Part shown: positions 16,588 to 23,189 of the stretch, in pieces
Layout: each line of letters begins with the position of its first letter
Position numbering within the stretch: the stretch's first letter is position 1
DNA from: Faecalicatena fissicatena
GTDB taxonomy: Bacteria; Bacillota; Clostridia; Lachnospirales; Lachnospiraceae
Assembly: GCA_001028025.1 (NCBI GenBank)
Contig: LDAQ01000130.1
Span: forward strand, 1-30,371
DNA: 30,371 nucleotides
Reading direction: 5' to 3'
The notes under the pieces: generated by a model
Seen by the model: only the letters and a program-made list of their open reading frames with translations
Databases searched by the model: none
Told to the model about the DNA's origin: nothing
Translations under genes and position numbers: made by a program

Positions 16588-17445
16588 ATGCAGTATGAGA
16601 TAATACCGATCCGGACGAAAGAGTCCGCTGAAGATACGAAATTTTATGCCTATATATTAAAAAGCTCCATGGATTTTCAGCTGGACGTGTATCGTCCGAT
16701 GATCATTCTCTGCCCGGGAGGCGGCTATGAAATGACCAGTGACAGAGAGGCAGAGCCGATTGCCATGCGCCTTCTGAGTATGGGATATCATGTGGGCATA
16801 TTGCGGTATTCCGTGGCACCTGCACGTTTTCCAACGGCGCTGCTGGAACTGGCGGAAGTGATGAAGCTGGTGCATGAGAACCGTGAAAAATGGCATGTAG
16901 ATGCAGATAAGATCTTCGTACAGGGTTCGTCGGCAGGGGGACATCTGGCCGCAAGCCTGGGAGTATTCTGGAATCAGCCGTTTCTCTGTGAATTGGCAGG
17001 GACAACTCCGGAGATACTGAAACCATGCGGAATGATCCTGAGTTATCCGGTGATCACCTCCAGGCAGGAATATGCTCATGAGGGAAGCTTCAGAAACCTT
17101 CTGGGCAGCAGGTATGAAGAGCAGAAGGACATGGTTTCGATCGAAAAGCAGGTGACATCTGATGCACCTCCATGCTTTATATGGCATACATTTACAGATG
17201 AGACTGTGCCGGTTGAAAATGCTCTGTTACTGGTACAGGCTCTCAAAAAGGCCGGGGTATCCACGGAATTTCATATGTATCCCGTGGGAGAACATGGCCT
17301 TTCTCTGGGGGATAAGACGAGCGCAAGAGCAGACGGCAGCATGATCTGTGAGCCGGTGCAGTCCTGGATCGGCCTGCTGCAAACATGGCTGAAAGGTATG
17401 ACAGATAGAAGTAACAGTTCAGACAGGTCTAACTGTTACGATTAG
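16588..17445 (+). CDS. Alpha/beta-hydrolase, carbohydrate-esterase/lipase-like
   Basis: The 285-residue protein is an alpha/beta hydrolase of the BD-FAE/acetyl-xylan-esterase-like group. It has an oxyanion motif CPGGGY, the nucleophile elbow QGSSAGGH (serine), an acid in FTDETVPVEN and the histidine in GEHGLSLG. Such proteins often remove acetyl or feruloyl groups from sugars, but the substrate here is unknown. There is no signal peptide, so it acts in the cytosol. The start is ATG 16588, 6 nt after AGGAGA (16576-16581); the open frame extends upstream to 16480 without a better start. Its last codons, reading DRSNSSDRSNCYD, are encoded by a hairpin (17411-17439) resembling one at 23113, as if a repeat had extended the gene. 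Confidence 0.8.
   Translation: MQYEIIPIRTKESAEDTKFYAYILKSSMDFQLDVYRPMIILCPGGGYEMTSDREAEPIAMRLLSMGYHVGILRYSVAPARFPTALLELAEVMKLVHENREKWHVDADKIFVQGSSAGGHLAASLGVFWNQPFLCELAGTTPEILKPCGMILSYPVITSRQEYAHEGSFRNLLGSRYEEQKDMVSIEKQVTSDAPPCFIWHTFTDETVPVENALLLVQALKKAGVSTEFHMYPVGEHGLSLGDKTSARADGSMICEPVQSWIGLLQTWLKGMTDRSNSSDRSNCYD
17411..17439. repeat. Hairpin repeat inside the 3' end of the hydrolase gene
   Basis: GTAACAGTT (17411-17419) pairs with AACTGTTAC (17431-17439), with AGAC/GTCT inside. The first 14 nt, GTAACAGTTCAGAC, recur exactly at 23114-23127 in a T-tailed terminator. Here the hairpin is translated and is not followed by a T run. Confidence 0.75.
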
Positions 17446-17447
17446 AA

Positions 17448-17476
17448 TTGCAAAATCCGGCAAAACCATGTACAAT
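17448..17476 (+). promoter_or_regulatory. gpmI promoter
   Basis: TTGCAA (17448-17453), 17 nt spacer, TACAAT (17471-17476), 43 nt before the gpmI start. It gives gpmI independent expression after the hydrolase gene. Confidence 0.7.
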
Positions 17477-17518
17477 AAGTTCCGGAATGCAGCATAATGA
17501 AATATAAAGGAGATTAAT

Positions 17519-19057
17519 ATGAGTAAAAAACCAACTGTATTAATGATATTGGATGGATATGGACTAAATGACAATACTGCCGGCAATGCGGTAGCGGAAG
17601 GCAAAACGCCGGTTATGGATAAATTAATGGCTGAGTGCCCCTTCGTGAAAGGAAATGCAAGCGGCCTGGCAGTAGGTCTGCCGGACGGCCAGATGGGAAA
17701 TTCAGAGGTTGGACACCTCAATATGGGCGCAGGAAGAATTGTATACCAGGATCTGACCAAGATTACAAAAGCGATCCAGGACGGCGACTTTTTTCAAAAC
17801 AAAGCACTTCTTGCGGCATGCGAGAATGCGAAGAAGAATGATTCTGCCCTGCATATGTTCGGCCTAGTATCTGACGGAGGCGTACACAGCCACAATGAGC
17901 ATATTTACGGCCTTCTGGAACTTGCTAAAAAGCAGGGGATCAAGAAAGTATATGTACACTGCTTCCTGGACGGACGTGACACACCGCCTGCATCCGGCAA
18001 GGACTATGTAGAACAGCTGGAAGCAAAGATGAAAGAGATTGGCGTAGGCGAGGTTGCAAGCGTGATGGGACGCTACTATGCAATGGACAGAGACAACCGC
18101 TGGGACAGAGTGGAAAAAGCATACAAGGCTCTTGTAAAAGGCGAGGGAGAGACCGCGGTATCAGGCCCAGCAGGTATCCAGGCTTCCTACGATGCAGATA
18201 AGACAGATGAATTCGTACTGCCTGCAGTTGTAATGAAGGACGGTGCTCCGGTTGCAACGATCAAAGACAATGACTCTGTGATCTTCTTCAACTTCCGTCC
18301 TGACCGTGCAAGAGAAATTACGAGAACGTTCTGTGACGACGACTTTGAAGGATTTGACAGAGGCGCGCGCGTTAAAACTGTTTTTGTATGCTTTACAGAC
18401 TATGATGTAACAATTGGGAATAAACTGGTAGCCTTTGCGAAAGATGAGATTACCAATACATTCGGGGAATTCCTTGCAAAGAACCATAAGACACAGGCAC
18501 GTATCGCTGAGACAGAGAAGTATGCGCATGTAACGTTCTTCTTTAACGGCGGAGTAGAAGAGCCGAATGAGGGAGAAGACAGAATCCTTGTAAAATCCCC
18601 GAAGGTTGCAACATACGATCTGAAGCCGGAGATGAGCGCTTACGAAGTGTGCGGTAAACTGGTAGATGCCATCAAATCCGACAAATACGATGTAATTATC
18701 ATCAACTTTGCAAATCCTGATATGGTGGGACACACAGGAGTCGAGGATGCTGCTGTTAAAGCCATTGAGGCAGTGGATGAGTGTGTAGGTAAAGCTGTGG
18801 ATGCACTTAAGGAAGTAAACGGACAGATGTTTATCTGTGCAGATCATGGTAATGCGGAGCAGCTGATTGACCAGGAGACAGGTGAGCCGTTTACTGCTCA
18901 TACGACCAATCCGGTACCGTTTATTTTAGTCAATGCAGATCCGGCATACAGCCTGAGAGAGGGCGGATGCCTGGCAGATATCGCACCAACCCTGATCGAA
19001 ATGATGGGGATGGAACAGCCAAAAGAAATGACTGGGAGATCTTTACTTTTGAAGTAG
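17519..19057 (+). CDS. gpmI: 2,3-bisphosphoglycerate-independent phosphoglycerate mutase
   Basis: GpmI converts 3- to 2-phosphoglycerate using two metal ions (usually manganese) and a phosphoserine intermediate. The 512-residue protein belongs to the alkaline-phosphatase superfamily: D12 in MILDGYGLN, S62 in QMGNSEVGHLNMG, then DGRDTPP, FRPDRAREI, and the metal motifs NPDMVGHTG and ICADHGNAE. AAAGGAGA precedes ATG 17519. The stop codon is directly joined to the boundary of a foldback element (19058-19413), the only candidate terminator. Confidence 0.97.
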   Translation: MSKKPTVLMILDGYGLNDNTAGNAVAEGKTPVMDKLMAECPFVKGNASGLAVGLPDGQMGNSEVGHLNMGAGRIVYQDLTKITKAIQDGDFFQNKALLAACENAKKNDSALHMFGLVSDGGVHSHNEHIYGLLELAKKQGIKKVYVHCFLDGRDTPPASGKDYVEQLEAKMKEIGVGEVASVMGRYYAMDRDNRWDRVEKAYKALVKGEGETAVSGPAGIQASYDADKTDEFVLPAVVMKDGAPVATIKDNDSVIFFNFRPDRAREITRTFCDDDFEGFDRGARVKTVFVCFTDYDVTIGNKLVAFAKDEITNTFGEFLAKNHKTQARIAETEKYAHVTFFFNGGVEEPNEGEDRILVKSPKVATYDLKPEMSAYEVCGKLVDAIKSDKYDVIIINFANPDMVGHTGVEDAAVKAIEAVDECVGKAVDALKEVNGQMFICADHGNAEQLIDQETGEPFTAHTTNPVPFILVNADPAYSLREGGCLADIAPTLIEMMGMEQPKEMTGRSLLLK

Positions 19058-19413
19058 GGGGGACGCCTGCCGTGGAACGGTACGGGGATGCCCGGGTTGG
19101 GATGGCAGCAGGCCTTCTGAAGGGCATACATGTCATTTCATAATGCGGACACGAACCTAAGACATTCTAGGAGGCAGACAGCCGGGAAAATGGGGCACGG
19201 CTGACACATCATGGGAAAATTGATATTTTCCCACGCTGGGTCAGCCAATTCTGTGATTCGGAATCACAGAATTTCCCCATTTTCCCGGCTGTCTGCCTCC
19301 AAGAATGTCTAAGGTACGCTTTATCATTTTGAAATGACATGTACGCCCTTCAGAAGGCCTGCCGCCATTCCAACCCGGGCATCCCCGTACCGTTCCACGG
19401 CAGGCTGGTTCAA
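19058..19413 (-). repeat. Foldback element copy 3 (longest)
   Basis: Arms 19065-19195 and 19275-19405 are almost complementary throughout; the outer 70 bp have only three mismatches and the inner 25 bp (19171-19195 / 19275-19299) none. On the minus strand it opens GAACCAGCCTGCC and ends GGCAGGCGTCCCC at the gpmI stop. The 9-bp helix 19160-19168 / 19302-19310 is bounded by A-A mismatches on the plus strand (T-T on the minus strand), next to a minus-strand loop reading ATAAAGCGTA. The tip has hairpin 19247-19273, ending TGATT-CCG-AATCA (minus strand), and hairpin 19199-19246 ending in an ATCA loop. Two of the three outer mismatches become G-U pairs on the minus strand only. Confidence 0.87.
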
Positions 19414-19457
19414 CCGGTAGGAAAAGAAAGAACTGTTCTCCGATTGTGTGGTGCTGG

Positions 19458-20635
19458 TTATAACTCCAGGGTTATTAGATTTTGATGACGGAAAGCGGCA
19501 TATTTTTCGGCTTGTTCTTGGAGATTTTCGCAGCAGGGAGCGTTAGACCACAGGGTTGTATTTATTTCCATGCCACCTTTCTTTTTCCTGCTTGTCCATA
19601 TTCCGATGATCTCGCCGCGGTATACGATGGCTCCCGGGTTTGATACAAATTTCCATATTTGCTTATGCAGGGATTTGTCCGGCTGCAGGACAGCCCGGTC
19701 GCGCTGGTCGAGAAAGGGGCTTGGGCGCCCAGCAGGAGCAGATCTCTTTGAGGCGGCGGGGGATTCAGAAGCTGTTTTTTGTCGGCCGTCAGGATAAATG
19801 CTTTTTTTCCGGATACTGTGACAGGCTCTATTTCTTCTGCCACAGAATTCCAGAGACGTTTTCCCTGTTTTCTGGAGCAGCCCAGCCAGTTTACGAATGA
19901 ATCTAACGTTGCAGGGCCGTAACAGTGCAGATATTTTCTGGTTAATTTTTTTACTGCATCGCCATCGAACTGAACAGAATGTCCGGTCCAGTTTTTGTAA
20001 GAAGTAAAGGAAGGGCTGATTCCGCGGCGTTCTCCGAATACGACCAGCCCGTGAAGGGAGCAGGGACGCAGTAAAAAGGACACGACAGCCCCGCCGACGG
20101 TCTGTTTGTCCGGACTTCCATACATGGAGGGCTGTTTCCACAATTCCCGTTTACCGGCCGGAAGAAGCGGCAGCATCCATTCAGCCAGAGTCTGATCCAG
20201 AGAAGCTTTACTCACAATCATCTCGTCATTCAGCCCCGGTACTACCTGAAGCAGCAGTTCCAAGAGCTCCTCAAAAGACATCGACAGAAAATCAAGAGCC
20301 AGCCCAATCCCCTGAGTATAAATCCAGGTCTCCCCTTCCTCAGGAAGCAAAGAGGAAAGAAAAACATCACTCTCCACAGCCGGAAAAACAAAAGGAGCCC
20401 CCCGAAAGCTCCACGCCTGTAAAAGAGTCCGGTCCCTATAAAGCAAATCTTCCAGATCCTCAATGCTGCAGTTAGAAATACGGTTAAAAAGCCCCGTTTC
20501 CCAGCTCCCCGGCGGAGAATTCTGCAGCCCGCAGGCCCCGGCCAGATCAACCACATTCCCCAACCCATAAAAACGATCCAAATGATGCCCCCTCAGCCTG
20601 AAAAACCGAATCTGTTCCACATTCACCTCAGTCAT
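19458..20635 (-). pseudogene. AlkZ-like winged-helix DNA-binding protein, split by a frameshift
   Basis: The gene belongs to the winged-helix family that includes the DNA glycosylase AlkZ (HTH_42). From ATG 20635 the frame reads through SWSF-type conserved blocks (CGLQNSPPGS, LLQAWSFRGAPFVFPA, KYLHCYGPATLDSFVNWLG) to RDLLLLGA near 19725. There the family's C-terminal block changes frame: the neighbouring frame continues PSPFLDQRDRAVLQPDK, then NPGAIVYRGEIIGIW, and ends at 19458. One extra G in the plus-strand GGG at 19723-19725 would restore a protein of about 392 residues. Without it, translation runs on to 19562 with an unrelated tail. It is either a decayed gene or a sequencing error. AAAGGA lies upstream of the start. 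The gene is enclosed by foldback copies 3 and 4. Confidence 0.75.
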
Positions 20636-20938
20636 ATAAAAATAATCCTTTCTTTAAAATTAAATTAAGTTTTCATACATTACGTTTTCGCCTGCACTAT
20701 TTATAAAAAACAAAGTCTGTTCAATTCACAACAAAGATCTGGTTCCATGCCATATCAGTAAATCCTTAATTTGCAAAAACTGTATATATTCATCCCATTA
20801 TACCATATTTCCAGTTCCATATTCCAAATCACAACAAAACAATAAAATCGACACCAGCCGCAATAATACCACAATTTCCCAACCACCATACGCAGCTCCG
20901 GTAACCTTTCACCAACAAGCTTTTCCTCCCGCCTGGAT
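20636..20938. other. AT-rich spacer upstream of the AlkZ-like gene
   Basis: About 300 nt of low-GC sequence separate the minus-strand gene from foldback copy 4. On the minus strand there is a TATAAT (plus-strand ATTATA, 20797-20802) but no convincing -35. I see no gene. The base composition differs sharply from the GC-rich foldback next to it. Confidence 0.4.
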
Positions 20939-21240
20939 GAACCCAGCCTTGCGTAAGCGGGAAGCAGGAGGGGGAGATTTCCTCTGGTGTGCCGGGCTGC
21001 ATAGAGTGCGCGTTAGAATTGCTTACAGCGAAAAAGGCGCCTCTTATGGATGCGGATTGATTTACAAAATCAATCCGCAAGCCCGTCTGAGCTTAGAAAG
21101 CATCAGGCTTTCTAAGTGAATACGGGCGGTTCCATAAGAGGCGCCTTTTTCGCTGTTAGCAATTCTTAGCAAACGGGCAGCAGCCCGGCACACCAGAGGA
21201 AATCTCCCCCTCCTGCTTCCCGCTTACGCAAGGCGCCCTT
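20939..21240 (+). repeat. Foldback element copy 4
   Basis: The outer arms 20946-21000 and 21180-21234 form a perfect 55-bp inverted repeat. After the loop ATAGAGTGCGC comes the 9-bp helix 21015-21023 / 21158-21166, bounded by T-T mismatches T21014-T21167 and T21024-T21157. An inner stem (GGCGCCTCTTATGGA with TCCATAAGAGGCGCC) leads to hairpin P2 (21051-21079, TGATTT-ACA-AAATCA) and hairpin P3 (21081-21127, AGAAAGC-ATCAG-GCTTTCT). The left boundary reads GAACCCAGCC. The right boundary, GGCGCCC, is more degenerate than in the other copies. It lies upstream of the GreA-like gene and divergent from the AlkZ-like gene. Confidence 0.88.
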
Positions 21241-21258
21241 TTCCCAATGAGCAAAAAC

Positions 21259-21290
21259 TTGTTTTATTCCCCCTTATTTTGGTGTATAAT
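21259..21290 (+). promoter_or_regulatory. Probable promoter of the GreA-like gene
   Basis: A perfect TATAAT lies at 21285-21290, 40 nt before the start codon. The -35 is poor: TTGTTT (21259-21264) would need a 20-nt spacer. Confidence 0.5.
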
Positions 21291-21330
21291 GTGGAGGTAT
21301 CTATTGATGCAATTATGAAAAAGGATTGAT

Positions 21331-21840
21331 GTGCTAATGTATGATAAATTGACGAAAAGCGATATTGAGAAGATCCGGGAGGAGATTGAGCACCGGAAGC
21401 TGGTCGTGCGCCGTGAGGCTATAGAGGCGGTAAAAGAAGCCCGGGCCCATGGAGATTTGAGTGAGAATTTTGAGTATCACGCGGCGAAGAAGGACAAGAA
21501 TAAGAATGAGAGCCGCATCCGTTATCTGGAGAGGATGCTGAAGACTGCGGTAATTGTGGATGACACATCGCAGGAGGATGAAGTAGGCATTAATAATACG
21601 GTGGAGTTATATTTTGAAGAGGACGATGAGGTCGAAACTTACCGGCTTGTTACGTCAGTGAGGGGCAGTTCCATTAACGGTCTGATCAGTATTGAATCAC
21701 CGATTGGGAAAGCCATACTGGGCCGTAAGGTGAATGACAGAGTTTTTGTAAAGGTAAATGAGGACTTCGGATATTATGTGGTGATACGTAATATCATCAA
21801 CACACAGAATGATGAAGAGGATAAGATCAGAAGTTTCTAA
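21331..21840 (+). CDS. GreA/GreB-family transcription elongation factor
   Basis: Gre factors enter the secondary channel of RNA polymerase and help it cut backtracked RNA. The 169-residue protein has the N-terminal coiled coil with the acidic tip GDLSENFEYHAAKKDK, close to the GreA consensus, and a C-terminal FKBP-like domain with SPIGKAILGRKVNDRV. It is slightly longer than GreA and its N-terminus lacks the usual MT-x-EG start, so it may be a paralogue rather than the main GreA. I choose GTG 21331, 6 nt after AAAAAGGA (21317-21324); ATG 21337 is in frame but farther away. The HAD phosphatase follows 60 nt later. Confidence 0.85.
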   Translation: MLMYDKLTKSDIEKIREEIEHRKLVVRREAIEAVKEARAHGDLSENFEYHAAKKDKNKNESRIRYLERMLKTAVIVDDTSQEDEVGINNTVELYFEEDDEVETYRLVTSVRGSSINGLISIESPIGKAILGRKVNDRVFVKVNEDFGYYVVIRNIINTQNDEEDKIRSF

Positions 21841-21856
21841 AAAAACGGATGGGGAG

Positions 21857-21876
21857 ATGCAGTGTGCCTGCATTTT
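21857..21876 (+). terminator. Weak hairpin between GreA-like and HAD genes
   Basis: ATGCAG (21857-21862) pairs with CTGCAT (21868-21873), followed by TTTT. It is short, so at most partial termination is expected. Confidence 0.35.
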
Positions 21877-21900
21877 ACCAGGAGAACGGGAGGTGGAATT

Positions 21901-22548
21901 ATGGAGATTAAAACGGTTTTGTTTGACCTGGATGGTACATTGACTGATTCCGGGCCGGGCATTATTGCGGGGGTACAGTACGCACTGAAGAAATATGGGA
22001 TGGAAGTGGATGACATATCCAGTCTGCGCTGTTTTATCGGGCCGCCTCTGAAAGAACAGTTTATGAAATTCTGCGGATTTTCTGAGGAGGAAGGTGCACG
22101 TGCGGTGGAGCACTACCGGGAATACTACCGGGACAGAGGCATTTTTGAAAATGAAGTTTATGAAGGCGTACCGGAACTTTTACGGGAATTAAAGGATGCC
22201 GGGCTGACAGTCATAATGGCAACCTCGAAGCCGGAAACTTTTGCAGTAACGATTGCGGAACATTTTGAGATCAGCCGGTATTTTGATTTCATCGGCGGCA
22301 GCCTTATGGACGGGAGACGGACGAAGAAGTCGGAGGTCATTGAGTATGTTCTGGAGGGAGCAGGTGTAACGGATCGCAGCACTGTTCTGATGATCGGAGA
22401 CCGGGATTATGATATACTGGGCGCAAAGGAAGCCAGAGTCCATTCTATGGGAGTTTTGTACGGCTATGGTCCGCGGGAAGAACTGGAAGCCGCAGGCGCG
22501 GACTTTCTTGTGGAGAGGCCGGAGGATGCACTGGCGTACATTTTATAA
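21901..22548 (+). CDS. HAD-superfamily phosphatase (phosphoglycolate-phosphatase/PpaX-like)
   Basis: The 215-residue protein has the four HAD motifs: nucleophile DLDGT in VLFDLDGTLTDSGPGI, motif II in VIMATSKP, the lysine in RRTKKSEVI, and motif IV in MIGDRDYDILGAK. A helical cap of subfamily I lies between motifs I and II. Such proteins act on phosphoglycolate, pyrophosphate or nucleotides; the true substrate is not decided by sequence. The start is ATG 21901, preceded by GGGAGGTGG (21888-21896); an in-frame upstream ATG at 21862 lacks a ribosome site. It is probably cotranscribed with the GreA-like gene. Confidence 0.85.
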   Translation: MEIKTVLFDLDGTLTDSGPGIIAGVQYALKKYGMEVDDISSLRCFIGPPLKEQFMKFCGFSEEEGARAVEHYREYYRDRGIFENEVYEGVPELLRELKDAGLTVIMATSKPETFAVTIAEHFEISRYFDFIGGSLMDGRRTKKSEVIEYVLEGAGVTDRSTVLMIGDRDYDILGAKEARVHSMGVLYGYGPREELEAAGADFLVERPEDALAYIL

Positions 22549-22566
22549 TCTAGTTTACCTGCCCGG

Positions 22567-22586
22567 TGCGGCGCAAGAGGCAGATG
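22567..22586 (+). repeat. Dispersed 20-nt repeat, copy 2
   Basis: This segment, TGCGGCG-C-AAGAGGCAGATG, matches 14324-14343 at 19 of 20 positions. It lies 18 nt after the HAD stop. Here the pairing partner seen near copy 1 (CGCCGCAG) is absent. Confidence 0.6.
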
Positions 22587-22773
22587 CAGCGTACGGTCAT
22601 TGTTGAGCCTGGGGGTGCAGTTGAACTATATTTGGGTATATAATATAGAAAAATTTGAAATATCAGGATAGATTTAACAGAAATTTAGCGTTCCATAAAG
22701 CATAAAATTTACGGAGATTCCTTACAATAGAGACAACAGAGAAAAACATTGTTTAAGATTGTGAGGGATAAGT

Positions 22774-23034
22774 ATGTACAAAGGATTATGGAGTCTGATT
22801 AACAGGATGGCGGATGAAGAGTCTGCGGCTGGACTGTATCTTGCTGCGAATATCATCTGCTGGACTGCCGCAACAATTGTGCTTGGCCTGGCAGCAGCAG
22901 TCCTGCTGCATAAAAGCATAGCCCTGGTACTGGTTAATATCGTATGTGCAGGAGCTTATGCCGGGATTATATTTGGACTGATCGGAGGAATTTTGTTCCT
23001 GCAGAGAAAAGACGGTAATGGAAGCAGACAGTAA
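22774..23034 (+). CDS. Small two-helix membrane protein of unknown function
   Basis: I do not recognise this 86-residue protein. It has an amphipathic N-terminus, two clear membrane helices (about residues 19-44 and 49-75, the second rich in Gly/Ala/Ile: AGAYAGIIFGLIGGILF), and a short charged tail QRKDGNGSRQ. GAGGG lies before ATG 22774. A TACAAT at 22723-22728 could be a -10 box, with a weak -35. The 225-nt gap before it makes separate expression likely. It is followed by two terminators, which supports a real transcript ending here. Confidence 0.6.
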   Translation: MYKGLWSLINRMADEESAAGLYLAANIICWTAATIVLGLAAAVLLHKSIALVLVNIVCAGAYAGIIFGLIGGILFLQRKDGNGSRQ

Positions 23035-23054
23035 TCTTAATATGAAATACAAAT

Positions 23055-23112
23055 AAAAACACCATCATCATGAGCGCAGAAATGCGAAAGATTCATGATA
23101 ATGGTGTTTTTT
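23055..23112. terminator. Bidirectional terminator
   Basis: AAAAACACCATCATCATGA (23055-23073) pairs, with one mismatch, with TCATGATAATGGTGTTTTT (23093-23111). A GCGCA-gaaa-TGCG hairpin lies inside. A-run before and T-run after mean it can stop transcripts from the small membrane gene (+) and from the activase gene (-). Confidence 0.88.
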
Positions 23113-23150
23113 CGTAACAGTTCAGACTTGTCTGAACTGTTACGTTTTTT
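23113..23150 (+). terminator. Second tandem terminator, carrying the GTAACAGTTCAGAC repeat
   Basis: A perfect 14-bp stem (23113-23126 / 23131-23144) with loop CTTG is followed by TTTTTT. It begins 2 nt after the first terminator. The left arm matches the hairpin at 17411 in the hydrolase gene. Confidence 0.88.
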
Positions 23151-23189
23151 CTGTATGAGAGGATCCTCCTGTCGGCGGATATCCGGCTT

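Noticed and set aside
19562..19725. The native C-terminus of the AlkZ-like protein in the first frame (ending RKVAWK)
   Set aside because: This tail is Ser/Thr/Arg-rich and unlike the family, whereas the neighbouring frame carries the expected FLDQRDR and NPG...GEIIGIW motifs.
6503..21240. Integron attC sites
   Set aside because: attC sites also fold as single strands with extrahelical bases, but they are usually 60-150 nt with GTTRRRY/RYYYAAC ends. These elements are up to 356 nt, their ends are CCAGCCTGCC/GGCAGGCG, and no integron integrase is present.
6503..21240. Retron msr-msd regions
   Set aside because: Long inverted repeats and branched structures are reminiscent, but no reverse transcriptase gene lies next to any copy.
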